Part shown: positions 34,899-43,838 of the stretch, piece by piece
How positions within the stretch are numbered: position 1 is the first letter of the stretch
How the letters are laid out: each line of letters starts with the position of its first letter
NCBI GenBank assembly: GCA_937121175.1
Contig: CAKZKD010000018.1
Location: 1-64,000, forward strand
From: an uncultured Flavobacteriales bacterium
Lineage (GTDB): Bacteria; Bacteroidota; Bacteroidia; Flavobacteriales_G; Salibacteraceae
Length of the DNA: 64,000 nucleotides
Direction: 5' to 3'
Position numbers and translations under genes: made by a program
Notes under the pieces: generated by a model
Seen by the model: only the letters and a program-made list of their open reading frames with translations
The model's database searches: none
What the model was told of the DNA's origin: nothing

Positions 34899-36329
34899 AT
34901 GCAGCAACAAAAACCCATTAGTTTACCCCTCGCATTTGCACCAATAATTGTACTTATACCTTTACTTGCCGCTAATGTTTATTTCTTTGGAGACAACAGT
35001 CTTGGTGGGTCCAACCAACTAGCACTTCTGTTTGCGGCAGCTATAGCAAGCATTATCGGATTCAAACAAGGACTCTCATTCGACGAGATACTGGAACACA
35101 TCAAAAAAGCAATCAACTCCACCCTAGGAGCTATTATCATCCTACTTCTTATCGGAGCCTTAGCCGGCACTTGGCTGATTAGCGGAGTTATTCCAGCCCT
35201 GATTTATTACGGACTACAAATCGCCCATCCATCTTACTTTCTGGTAGCAGCTTCGGTGGTCTGTGCTATTATTTCTATTGCTTCAGGCAGCTCATGGAGC
35301 ACCATTGCAACAATTGGCATTGCGCTGCTTGGAATTGGAAAAGCACTAGGGTTTAGTGAGGCTGTAATTGGCGGAGCTATAATTACTGGAGCATATTTCG
35401 GAGACAAAATGAGTCCACTTAGTGACACTACCAATCTTGCAGCAGCAGTGAGTGGCGCCAAGCTTTTCGACCATATTCGTTATATGCTCTTAACAACAGT
35501 TCCTTCTTACACCATTAATCTGATTATCTTCTTTATTATTGGTTTAAATTACGCTCCAGAGGCCAGTAGCGTTGGACTAAACGAACTAAATAATGCATTA
35601 ATTGAAAGCTTCAACATTACACCTATACTTTTTATTGTTCCAGCTTTAGTGGTTGTACTTATCATTAAAAAAGTGGATCCTATTCCAGCGTTATTCGTCG
35701 GTATAATAAGCGCTGCATTATGTGCCGTGGTTTTTCAACCTGAACTTATCGAACAACTCGGACAAAAATCGAGTTACCTTAAAAACAGTTACTTCGTCAT
35801 ATTATCCGCAGCTGGCGCCGACACGGTTATTGAAACCGGAAACACCGCTTTAACGGATTTATTAAGTTCTGGCGGCATGGCAGGAATGCTAAACACTGTA
35901 TGGCTAATCATCTGTGCGATGGTGTTTGGAGGGTCAATGGAAGCTATCGGAGCATTGCAACGCATTGCACAATGGTTAATTAGCGGAGTTAAAAGTCTTG
36001 GAGGATTGCTCGCAACTACTGTCGGCTCCTGTTTATTCATCAACCTTACGGCCAGCGACCAGTACTTAGCTATAGTTGTTCCAGGCAGAATGTACAAAGA
36101 TGCATTTGATGCTAAAAAATTAGCTCCCGAAAACCTTAGCCGAACATTGGAAGATAGCGGCACGGTTACCTCTGTTTTAATACCGTGGAATACTTGTGGC
36201 GCTACCCAAAGCGCAGTGCTTGGAGTCGCTACGCTAACCTACTTACCTTTTTGCTTTTTCAACTACCTCAGCCCACTAATGTCCATTACTTTTGCGGTAT
36301 TAAAAATAAAAATTAAGCGATTAAAATAA
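34899..36329 (+). CDS. nhaC: Na+/H+ antiporter NhaC
   Basis: A 476-aa inner-membrane antiporter with about twelve helices. The conserved NhaC block GAYFGDKMSPLSDTTNLAAA, central to ion translocation, is near residues 165-185, and a late TVTSVLIPWNTCGATQSAVLG is also diagnostic. It exports Na+ in exchange for protons, which suits a marine host. It follows the GT-C gene and is followed at 13 bp by a porin, so export and outer-membrane diffusion may be coexpressed. Confidence 0.9.
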   Translation: MQQQKPISLPLAFAPIIVLIPLLAANVYFFGDNSLGGSNQLALLFAAAIASIIGFKQGLSFDEILEHIKKAINSTLGAIIILLLIGALAGTWLISGVIPALIYYGLQIAHPSYFLVAASVVCAIISIASGSSWSTIATIGIALLGIGKALGFSEAVIGGAIITGAYFGDKMSPLSDTTNLAAAVSGAKLFDHIRYMLLTTVPSYTINLIIFFIIGLNYAPEASSVGLNELNNALIESFNITPILFIVPALVVVLIIKKVDPIPALFVGIISAALCAVVFQPELIEQLGQKSSYLKNSYFVILSAAGADTVIETGNTALTDLLSSGGMAGMLNTVWLIICAMVFGGSMEAIGALQRIAQWLISGVKSLGGLLATTVGSCLFINLTASDQYLAIVVPGRMYKDAFDAKKLAPENLSRTLEDSGTVTSVLIPWNTCGATQSAVLGVATLTYLPFCFFNYLSPLMSITFAVLKIKIKRLK

Positions 36330-36348
36330 ATCATATAAATGATTGATT

Positions 36349-37443
36349 ATGAAAAATATACTTCTATTTATATCAATAATAACATCACCATTCTTCAGTA
36401 ATGCACAATTGGACTCATTAACAGATGGATTCTCTCAAGAATTCTATGTTGATTTTTACTACAGCTACGATTTCAACCAACCTTTTGACCACGCACGACC
36501 CGACTTTTTGTACCAGTACAACAAACACGATCAAATGAGTATCAACATGGCAATGGCGGACTTCTCCTATGTTAAAGGAAAGATGTCTGCCAATTTGGGA
36601 ATGAACTTCGGTGATTTTCCTTCAGCAAACATGGCTCACGAAAGAAACCTGCTAAACGCACTCTACGAAGCCAACATCAATTACAGATTTACAGAAGATT
36701 TGGAGCTAACAGTAGGTATGTTCTCATCGCACATGGGCTTTGAGTCAGCATTATCCTTCGACAATTTACTAACCTCCCATTCATTGGCCAGCGAGTGGAC
36801 CCCGTATTATCTGGCTGGTGCAAAATTGGGTTACAAACCATTCAAAAAATGGTATTTCTCGTTGACGTTAGCTAATGGAAATCAAAACATTACAGAATCG
36901 GTTGCAAATACGAACAAAGCAATTGGAGCTCAAGCAACCTTTGAGCCTAACGAAAAGTTAGCCATCAACTACAGCAATCTGTATAGCAACGACGCGCCAG
37001 ATAGTGCAGGTCTATTTGTGTTTTACAACAATTTGTACGCAACCTACAGTCCTACAGAAAAACTTGACCTTGTAGCCGGATTCGATTACGCCATTGGCAA
37101 TAATGAAGTCACCAACCTACAATCGCAGTTGTTTGTGGCTAGCGTACTTGCACGATACTATGTTTATGACAAGTGGGCGCTTGCTGGTAGGTTTGAAATG
37201 TACAACGACCCAGATGGCATCTACATGAACCCGATAGTTGGCAATGTTGAAATGATGAGCTACTCTGGCGGAGTTGAATATTTTGCAACTGAGAATATCA
37301 AATTCAAATTGGAAGGTCGTGCATTTAGTAACACTTCTCCGATATTTCGCTATGACCAAGGCATTGACCAATCTCAGTTACCTGGAGTTGAATACATTGC
37401 CAGTAATTCTAACCTGTTATTTAGCGTTCAAGCCAAGTTTTAG
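36349..37443 (+). CDS. Outer-membrane beta-barrel porin (bbp2/OmpL-like)
   Basis: A signal peptide (about residues 1-20, ending SNA) precedes a beta-rich protein with alternating hydrophobic residues. Its start QEFYVDFYYSYDFNQPF is the pattern of the porin-2 (bbp2) family, and it ends in a strand with terminal phenylalanine (FSVQAKF), as outer-membrane barrels do. It probably forms a small-solute channel. The start is the ATG at 36349 or 36343. The stop overlaps the rarA GTG by one base. Confidence 0.82.
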   Translation: MKNILLFISIITSPFFSNAQLDSLTDGFSQEFYVDFYYSYDFNQPFDHARPDFLYQYNKHDQMSINMAMADFSYVKGKMSANLGMNFGDFPSANMAHERNLLNALYEANINYRFTEDLELTVGMFSSHMGFESALSFDNLLTSHSLASEWTPYYLAGAKLGYKPFKKWYFSLTLANGNQNITESVANTNKAIGAQATFEPNEKLAINYSNLYSNDAPDSAGLFVFYNNLYATYSPTEKLDLVAGFDYAIGNNEVTNLQSQLFVASVLARYYVYDKWALAGRFEMYNDPDGIYMNPIVGNVEMMSYSGGVEYFATENIKFKLEGRAFSNTSPIFRYDQGIDQSQLPGVEYIASNSNLLFSVQAKF

Positions 37444-38729
37444 TGACTCCCTCTACCCCTTTAGCCGAGCGACTTCGCCCAAAATCGTTAGACAATTACA
37501 TAGGGCAACAACACCTTGTTGGAAAAGGTGCGGTATTGCGCAACTCCATTGACTCTGGGCTAATTCCGTCAATCATTCTTTGGGGACCTCCAGGAGTCGG
37601 TAAAACCACCTTGGCAAGTATTATTAGCCAAACACTAAAACGCCCGTTTTATATTTTATCAGCCATTAACTCTGGCGTTAAGGATGTTCGAGAAGCCATA
37701 CAAAAAGCTGAAAAATCACAGTTTTTCGGCACCAACAACCCAATTTTGTTTATTGATGAAATTCATCGGTTTTCAAAATCGCAACAAGACTCATTGTTGG
37801 GCGCAGTTGAAAAAGGAACGATTACGCTTATTGGTGCAACTACAGAGAACCCTTCTTTTGAAGTGATTTCAGCACTTTTGTCTCGTTGTCAGGTGTATGT
37901 GCTCAAATCGTTTGAAAAAGCAGATTTAGAGTACCTTCTTACGTCGGCATTAAAAAATGACGAGCATCTTGCTAAATTGAATATAAAAGTAAAGGAGCAA
38001 GAAGCTTTGTTCCGATTAAGCGGCGGAGATGCACGAAAAATGTTGAACACCCTAGAAATTGTAGTCAACAGCTTGAATGATGGCAAAAAGAAAATAGAAA
38101 TTGACAACGACAAGGTTGTCAATATTATCCAGCAAAACACGGTATTGTACGACAAGACCGGAGAAATGCATTACGATGTTATTTCGGCATTCATAAAGTC
38201 AATGCGTGGTTCCGACCCAAATGCTGCCGTTTACTACTTAGCCAGAATGGTTGAAGGTGGAGAAGACCCGAAGTTTATAGCGCGTCGTATGCTCATTTTT
38301 GCTTCTGAAGATATTGGACTAGCCAACCCCACCGCTCTTGTTATGGCAAACACCTGCTTTGAGGCTGTAGCTAAAATCGGCTACCCTGAATGTGATATTA
38401 TCTTGAGTCAGACGGTGATTTACTTAGCCACCTCAGCAAAAAGTAACTCTGCATACAAAGCCATAAGAGAAACTCGGAAATTTGTGCGTGATACCGGAAA
38501 TCTTTCTATTCCATTAAACATAAGAAACGCACCAACAGAGTTAATGAAAGAATTGGACTACGGAAAAGATTATGCCTATGCTCACAATTACGAAGGAAAC
38601 TTTGTGGAGCACGAGTTTTTACCAGAAGATATTAGCGGGAGACCGTTCTATATTCCAGGCACAAATAAAAGAGAACAAGCCATTCAACTCGACTTAAGAG
38701 AAAAATGGAAAACGAAATACGGATACTAA
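37443..38729 (+). CDS. rarA: Replication-associated recombination protein A (AAA+ ATPase)
   Basis: RarA (MgsA) is an AAA+ ATPase that acts at stalled replication forks. It starts with the family motif LAERLRPKSLDNYIGQQHL, then Walker A GPPGVGKTTLA, Walker B LFIDEIHRFSKSQQD and the sensor block GATTENPSFEVISALLSRCQV. The C-terminal region (SMRGSDPNAAVYYLARM, EDIGLANPTALVMA) is also typical. The start is GTG, overlapping the porin stop by one base. Confidence 0.95.
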   Translation: MTPSTPLAERLRPKSLDNYIGQQHLVGKGAVLRNSIDSGLIPSIILWGPPGVGKTTLASIISQTLKRPFYILSAINSGVKDVREAIQKAEKSQFFGTNNPILFIDEIHRFSKSQQDSLLGAVEKGTITLIGATTENPSFEVISALLSRCQVYVLKSFEKADLEYLLTSALKNDEHLAKLNIKVKEQEALFRLSGGDARKMLNTLEIVVNSLNDGKKKIEIDNDKVVNIIQQNTVLYDKTGEMHYDVISAFIKSMRGSDPNAAVYYLARMVEGGEDPKFIARRMLIFASEDIGLANPTALVMANTCFEAVAKIGYPECDIILSQTVIYLATSAKSNSAYKAIRETRKFVRDTGNLSIPLNIRNAPTELMKELDYGKDYAYAHNYEGNFVEHEFLPEDISGRPFYIPGTNKREQAIQLDLREKWKTKYGY

Positions 38730-38730
38730 C

Positions 38731-39114
38731 ATGGGATTGACAAATAACGACATACTAAAGAAGATTCGCGTTGCGCTTAAACTAAGAGACGATGATATCG
38801 TTCGTATTCTAAAACACGTTGATTATGATATTACCAAAAGTGAACTAGGTGCATTTTTTAGAGCTGAAGAACACACTAAATACACGGAACTTAAAGACCA
38901 AATTTTACGAAACTTCTTGAACGGACTCGTGATTGAAAAACGAGGAAGAATGGAACGTAAAAAACCAGAAGAAAACTCTAAAGCAACAAAAAACAAGTCA
39001 ACTCCTACTCCACCTGCGGCTAAAGAAACTCCTGTAAAATCAAATCGAAAGCCCTTTGCCGGTGAGGCGGGAAAAACCATTCAACGAAAACGAAGACCCA
39101 GAATTGGGGAGTAA
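38731..39114 (+). CDS. DUF1456 protein with a single repeat and basic tail
   Basis: Residues 1-72 match one DUF1456 (YehS) repeat (TNNDILKKIRVALKLRDDDIVRIL, then LGAFFRAEEHTKYTE and FLNGLVIEKRGR). The Escherichia coli protein has two such repeats in about 156 aa; here the second is replaced by a Lys/Pro-rich, disordered tail ending KRRPRIGE. The basic tail suggests nucleic-acid binding, which is inference. It follows rarA by one base, so it is cotranslated with it. Confidence 0.8.
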   Translation: MGLTNNDILKKIRVALKLRDDDIVRILKHVDYDITKSELGAFFRAEEHTKYTELKDQILRNFLNGLVIEKRGRMERKKPEENSKATKNKSTPTPPAAKETPVKSNRKPFAGEAGKTIQRKRRPRIGE

Positions 39115-39120
39115 ATGAAT

Positions 39121-40266
39121 TTAAGTGCTTGCGAGCCTATCAAACAGTCCTGTCACATAAAAAAACAATGCAAATCCGATGTATATAAAAAACATGTAAA
39201 CCACAGTTATTTTAAAGTGTTTTTTTAAGTCTACCCATTCGTAATAATCGTACCTGCGATTGTACCTAAGCGGAAGCAAAGCGGTTGAAATAAAAAATAG
39301 AAATAAAATTAAAAGTCTATCATATACTCGAAAATCCTTAAAGTATGGCTCCAGTAAAGAACCCTGAACAAATGCGTTGGGAGTTAATGCTACCGGAATT
39401 GAAAGTAAAAAAGTTACTAAGATTACATACATAATCAGCTCACATATCAGTTGGTATTTGCTTTTCAATGAGCGTTCATTCTTTTTCTTAAGGACATAAG
39501 AAAGATTCAGATTTAATATGTTTTGACCTCTAATAACAAACAGGTCACCTGGAATCTTTCTTACAATGGTTTGTGTATTATCCTCAAGCTTTACATATCG
39601 CTCTACATTTTTGAGATACAACTTATCCAGCTTCATTATATTTTCTTGATCCAAGTCATAGTCAACTAAATAGCCTGAATAAAGACAAGTACTACGTTCA
39701 TTTTGAACCTCTAAAACATCAACTTGAGTAAAAAGGTATTCATTCGTTTTCAAATCAACCCCTAGTTCTTTCTTGAATTTTGGAAACTGCAGTATTTCGG
39801 CACTAAACATATAGTACCATTGATTCCTATACCTTAAAATTTTATAAAACCTATCTAGTTTTAATTTCCGGAATAATCTTGCGGCGCCTGCTCCAGAAAA
39901 AGCAGCAATAACGTACACAATAAAAGTGTAGTACAAAAAAGTTCCAAAGAAAGAATTATTCAAATCTCCAGATTCACCAAATATGGTGCCCATAACTTTT
40001 TCACCCGCCAAGTTGTTAGTAAACAGATTAGAATGAAACTTAATTAAAGCCTCAATATTGACCGCCTCGAAAAACTCATTGTACAGCTTCAAAACAACTA
40101 ATTGCACTATTAAACCCGTAACAAGGGAATAAGTAAACGTTTTTAAGATGGGTTCATTAATTGAAAACTGTTTTGAGAATTCACCGAAAAAATAAAATCT
40201 CCTATACAGCATTCCTGGAATAATCAAAGAAATGACTAACGCAATAAACCCAACAGTAAGATTCAA
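39121..40266 (-). CDS. Unknown multi-pass membrane protein
   Basis: I do not recognise this family. There are about five membrane helices: one at the N-terminus (ALVISLIIPGMLY), two near residues 45-60 and 112-130, and two at the C-terminal end. The middle ~130 residues form a soluble domain (KFKKELGVDLKTNEYLFTQ, YSGYLVDYDLDQENIMKLD). It lies 11 bp after a 78-aa ORF on the same strand, and both run against rarA and the DUF1456 gene. The pair is probably an accessory membrane unit. Confidence 0.7.
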   Translation of the reverse strand: MNLTVGFIALVISLIIPGMLYRRFYFFGEFSKQFSINEPILKTFTYSLVTGLIVQLVVLKLYNEFFEAVNIEALIKFHSNLFTNNLAGEKVMGTIFGESGDLNNSFFGTFLYYTFIVYVIAAFSGAGAARLFRKLKLDRFYKILRYRNQWYYMFSAEILQFPKFKKELGVDLKTNEYLFTQVDVLEVQNERSTCLYSGYLVDYDLDQENIMKLDKLYLKNVERYVKLEDNTQTIVRKIPGDLFVIRGQNILNLNLSYVLKKKNERSLKSKYQLICELIMYVILVTFLLSIPVALTPNAFVQGSLLEPYFKDFRVYDRLLILFLFFISTALLPLRYNRRYDYYEWVDLKKHFKITVVYMFFIYIGFALFFYVTGLFDRLAST

Positions 40267-40277
40267 GTACTTAAATT

Positions 40278-40514
40278 TTAAATATCGACAATAATATTTT
40301 CTATACTGTCTTTTTGGTTGTTATCATGTAAAGATTCTATATTCACTTTAGTTTTATGAGAACGAACAGCTTCCTCTACTTTGGACATTAGCAAAGGATT
40401 TCCCAAAATCTCCTCACCTCGTTTGGAATTAATTCTTGTTTCCGAATCGGACAATATAGAAAGCATGGCTTCCGCCAAGGGGTTATGGAATATAATTTTA
40501 TAGAGTTCCCTCAT
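40278..40514 (-). CDS. Small unknown protein paired with the membrane protein
   Basis: The 78-aa soluble protein is mostly helical (SKVEEAVRSHKTKVNIESL) with no signal peptide. It is the first gene of a two-gene unit with the membrane protein 11 bp downstream. A near-consensus box TACTTTAG lies about 10 bp before its ATG on the minus strand. No function is known. Confidence 0.6.
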   Translation of the reverse strand: MRELYKIIFHNPLAEAMLSILSDSETRINSKRGEEILGNPLLMSKVEEAVRSHKTKVNIESLHDNNQKDSIENIIVDI

Positions 40515-40626
40515 AAATTCTGTCCTAAAGTACTATTTTCATCCTATGAAACAATATAAAATTCAGATTATTGCAAACTGACGGAAGTTATTCTTCTAAT
40601 CCTATAAAAAAATATTCAGTTCAAAC

Positions 40627-41133
40627 ATGCAAAACCCTACATTCCTACATCTTCTCACCTTCTTGTACATTGGATACGCGAAGCTTTCGAATAATGACAT
40701 TAAACTACCGCAAGAAATGTCCATCAAAAGAAAAATTGCTGAATGGATAGACTTGAGTTATCGAAACGTAGATAAATACGAAATGGTAATGCGCGAATCC
40801 TTACAATGGTTTAACAGTATTGCTAAAAATGAGCAAAAAGAACAAATACTTCTTATTGCTAATCAGATAGCGAATACAGATACCATTGACGAAATAGTAA
40901 TACGTAAAGTACTTTCAGAAATACGCGATATTGCGGTTTCAACGGGTGTTTTTGCGCAAGGCGAAAAAGTATTGCACGACGAATTAGCTGCAACTATGGG
41001 CATTAACATGAAAACCATAGACGACCACTGCGGTCCCCTTGAGAACTTACCCAAAAAGGTCGAGGAAATTCAAGAAGCTGTGGAGATAAAAAATAACGCG
41101 GTTGGTTTTAAGTACGGTCAAAAAGATAAATAA
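40627..41133 (+). CDS. TerB-like helical protein
   Basis: The 168-aa protein is all helical. Its first ~130 residues follow the TerB/DjlA-like pattern (FLTFLYIGYAKLSNNDIKLPQEMS and following acidic helices). TerB-type domains bind metal or mediate protein contacts; the tellurite link applies only to one subgroup. No ter operon is nearby. The gene stands alone. Confidence 0.55.
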   Translation: MQNPTFLHLLTFLYIGYAKLSNNDIKLPQEMSIKRKIAEWIDLSYRNVDKYEMVMRESLQWFNSIAKNEQKEQILLIANQIANTDTIDEIVIRKVLSEIRDIAVSTGVFAQGEKVLHDELAATMGINMKTIDDHCGPLENLPKKVEEIQEAVEIKNNAVGFKYGQKDK

Positions 41134-41175
41134 ACCTCTTTCTCTAGGTGATATACTGGAACCTTTTGAAGGTAC

Positions 41176-41206
41176 CGTCATTCCTGAGCAGACAGGAATC
41201 TATTGC
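41176..41206. repeat. REP-like hairpin, copy 3
   Basis: CGTCATTCCTG and CAGGAAT enclose a 6-nt loop with a perfect 7-bp stem. The CGTCATTCC start is shared with copy 2. Confidence 0.65.
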
Positions 41207-41380
41207 CTTTAGACTCAAGTTTATTGAAATATCTACCAGAAGTAACACAAAATAATAATGCACTTCTAATAGTTCTATTAGCGGTTAGTTGATTAAAAGT
41301 CAATCTATTACACTTCGATGCTCATCATTTGGACAACCACTCAACTTTTACTTTCCGTAATTTAAACCATTTAAAACCTA

Positions 41381-41388
41381 CCTTTGCC
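41381..41388 (+). promoter_or_regulatory. -7 box TACCTTTG for the DEAD-box helicase
   Basis: TACCTTTG followed by CC is a good Bacteroidota -7 box. It places the transcript start near 41394, about 198 nt before the ATG, which is unusually long for this genome. Confidence 0.55.
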
Positions 41389-41420
41389 CCATTATTAGCA
41401 ACAGCTAGTAATTTCCTTAA

Positions 41421-41498
41421 AGAACAGAAAATAGAAGTTCTATTAAAGGAAACCATGAGACGCTCAATAGCCTAGCGCAGTTAACGAAACGTTTCCTT
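41421..41498 (+). promoter_or_regulatory. Structured 5' leader of the helicase mRNA
   Basis: An 8-bp outer pair (aaggaaac at 41446, gtttcctt at 41491) encloses smaller pairs, and a second hairpin (agaac / gttct) precedes it. Cold-shock RNA helicases often have long, temperature-sensitive leaders. Whether this one is regulatory is inference. Confidence 0.4.
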
Positions 41499-41591
41499 AC
41501 AAAATCAAATTAAATTTTTATCGAATAGGTACAGCGCAGTATCTCTTCAAACAAACAAAGCTTCTGCCCTATTGGCGAAAGCAAACATTTT

Positions 41592-42869
41592 ATGGATACA
41601 ACAACAAGAAAAACCAAAAACAACCGATCAAATAATTCAAACAAGAACAAACCTTCGGGACAGCGATTCAAGAATTCGAGTAACAACAATGCCAAGCCGG
41701 GCTTTAAAAAAGACCGAAGAAATCGACCAAAAAAAGCAAAACAGGTTTCTAATCTCGACCCAAAACTACTGGTAAAAAAGGCAGTTCAAAAAGAAACTAA
41801 AGATTTCAGAGCTGAGAGAACCTTTGAAGAAATGCCAATTAATTTCAAGTTGAAAGATTTACTCGCTAAAAAGGGATTTGAGCGACCTTCAGAAATTCAA
41901 GACCGAACCCTAGAAACTTTATTGGCAGGAAAAGACCTACTCGGTATAGCACAAACAGGAACCGGCAAAACTGGTGCATTTTTAATTCCTATTATTGAGC
42001 AAATGCTCAGAAACCCGATTCAAAATAAGACCTACGCCTTGGTAATGGCACCAACCAGAGAATTGGCTACCCAAATTCAAGATGAGTTCAAGAGTATGAC
42101 GAAAGGTTTAAACCTTTATAGTTCATGTTTTATTGGGGGCACTAACATCAATACCGATTTCAGAAATCTACGAAGAACACCGCATGTAATTATTGCTACT
42201 CCTGGACGTCTATTAGACTTAGAAAACAGAAGAGCATTCAAGCTAAACAACATACACACCTTGGTATTAGATGAATTTGACCGTATGCTGGACATGGGTT
42301 TTATTAATGATGTAAAGAAAACCTTACAGCTCATGAAAAGCCGCAAGCACACCCTGCTCTTCTCGGCAACTTTAGATAAAAAGCAACAAGGATTTATCAA
42401 TGAAATATTGAACAACCCGGTCACCGTAAAAGTGAGTAACGGTGAGACTACTGGAGACCACATTGACCAAGAGGTGATTTACATGGAACAAGGCGAAAAC
42501 AAATTTGACACACTGTTGAGTTTGATGGATGAGCAGAACATGGACAAACTTCTAATTTTTGAAGAAGCTAAGTTTAAAGTGAAGAAACTCACTGCTATGC
42601 TGAACAAAAAAGGAATTAAAGCTGATGAAATCCACGGGAATAAAACTCAAAATGCCAGACAAAATGCACTCAACCGATTCAAACAGGGTAAAGTGCGCGT
42701 ATTGGTTGCCACAGATGTAGCAGCCCGTGGATTAGATGTTTCGGATGTAACTCATGTCATTAACTACCAATTACCCATGACTTTCGATAGTTACATTCAC
42801 AGAATTGGCAGAACAGGACGAGCAGGGAAAACTGGAAAAGCCTACACGTTTGTTGATGCAAAGACATAA
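41592..42869 (+). CDS. DEAD-box RNA helicase with DEFD motif
   Basis: The 425-aa helicase has a basic, Asn/Lys-rich N-terminal extension (about residues 1-70), then motif I AQTGTGKTGAFL, PTRELATQI, motif II VLDEFDRMLDMGF, motif III FSATL and motif VI HRIGRTGRAG. Motif II reads DEFD instead of DEAD, a variant that keeps both acidic residues. It lacks a long C-terminal tail. It should unwind RNA in ribosome assembly or cold adaptation. The long structured leader upstream supports cold control. The first ATG is at 41592. Confidence 0.92.
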   Translation: MDTTTRKTKNNRSNNSNKNKPSGQRFKNSSNNNAKPGFKKDRRNRPKKAKQVSNLDPKLLVKKAVQKETKDFRAERTFEEMPINFKLKDLLAKKGFERPSEIQDRTLETLLAGKDLLGIAQTGTGKTGAFLIPIIEQMLRNPIQNKTYALVMAPTRELATQIQDEFKSMTKGLNLYSSCFIGGTNINTDFRNLRRTPHVIIATPGRLLDLENRRAFKLNNIHTLVLDEFDRMLDMGFINDVKKTLQLMKSRKHTLLFSATLDKKQQGFINEILNNPVTVKVSNGETTGDHIDQEVIYMEQGENKFDTLLSLMDEQNMDKLLIFEEAKFKVKKLTAMLNKKGIKADEIHGNKTQNARQNALNRFKQGKVRVLVATDVAARGLDVSDVTHVINYQLPMTFDSYIHRIGRTGRAGKTGKAYTFVDAKT

Positions 42870-42920
42870 GTAAATAGATTGCACCGTTTCATGCAACTCG
42901 ATTTTCACTTAATTTGAGTC

Positions 42921-43838
42921 ATGGACGGTGCTGGTTTAATTAAAGGTTTCAAAAGGTACTTAACACTGGAAAGGTCTCTATCTTCCAATTCGGTTGAGGC
43001 TTATATTGCAGATGTCAATAAACTGTATCAGTTTTTAGGACAAGAAGGAAGTGATAAATCCATTCAAAAACTAACGATTGAGGACTTAAGGTCTTTTCTA
43101 TCTTGGCTTAATGAGTTTAACATCTCCTCTTCTTCGCAGGCTCGAATTGTAAGTGGCATTAAGTCGTTTTACATGTATTTGATGTTAGAAGAGATGATAG
43201 TTTCCGATCCCAGTGAATTACTAGACACACCTAAAATTGGTCGAAAACTCCCAGTTACGTTGAGCATTGATGAAATAGATTCTATTGAATCTGTAATAGA
43301 TTTGAGCAAACCCGACGGCACTCGAAACCTTGCTATAATTGAAGTATTGTACAGTTGTGGACTTAGAGTATCTGAGTTATTGGAACTTAAACTGACTAAT
43401 CTGTATGTCGATGAAGGGTTTGTGAAGGTAATTGGCAAAGGCGATAAAGAACGTTTGGTACCCATTGGAAAAAGTGCCTTAAAATACGTTTCGATTTACG
43501 TAAATGAAATTCGAGTGCACCTCAACATCAAACCTAAGAATGAAGATTTCGTTTTCTTAAACAAGCGTGGCACAAAATTGTCTAGAATAATGATTTTTAA
43601 TATTGTTAAAGCATTGGTTGAAAAAGCCGGAATAAACAAAGTGGTATCTCCACACACCTTCAGACATTCATTTGCCACACATTTGGTGGAAGGTGGTGCT
43701 GATTTACGTGCCGTTCAAGAAATGTTAGGGCATGAATCGATTACGACTACAGAAATTTACACTCATTTAGACAGGCAATATATACGAGCGACAATTAAAG
43801 ATTTTCACCCAAGACAAATTCAAGAGAGAAATGGCTAA
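42921..43838 (+). CDS. xerD: Site-specific tyrosine recombinase XerD
   Basis: The 305-aa recombinase resolves chromosome dimers at dif together with a partner. It has an N-terminal SAM-like domain (TLERSLSSNSVEAYIADVNKLYQFL) and the catalytic domain with Arg in YSCGLRVSELLELKL, then HTFRHSFATHLVEGGADLRAVQEMLGH and the Tyr in TTEIYTHLD. No dif site was found by eye. A TTAATTTG box, one base off consensus, ends exactly four bases before the ATG. The stop overlaps the rhodanese gene by eight bases. Confidence 0.95.
   Translation: MDGAGLIKGFKRYLTLERSLSSNSVEAYIADVNKLYQFLGQEGSDKSIQKLTIEDLRSFLSWLNEFNISSSSQARIVSGIKSFYMYLMLEEMIVSDPSELLDTPKIGRKLPVTLSIDEIDSIESVIDLSKPDGTRNLAIIEVLYSCGLRVSELLELKLTNLYVDEGFVKVIGKGDKERLVPIGKSALKYVSIYVNEIRVHLNIKPKNEDFVFLNKRGTKLSRIMIFNIVKALVEKAGINKVVSPHTFRHSFATHLVEGGADLRAVQEMLGHESITTTEIYTHLDRQYIRATIKDFHPRQIQERNG

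Larger units (their letters stand above)
41134..41591 (+). other. 458-bp intergenic stretch with REP copy and helicase leader
   Basis: No ORF is supported. It holds a REP-like hairpin at 41176-41206, a TACCTTTG promoter box at 41381 and a leader of about 195 nt with fold-back sequences (41421-41498) before the DEAD-box helicase start. Confidence 0.7.
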
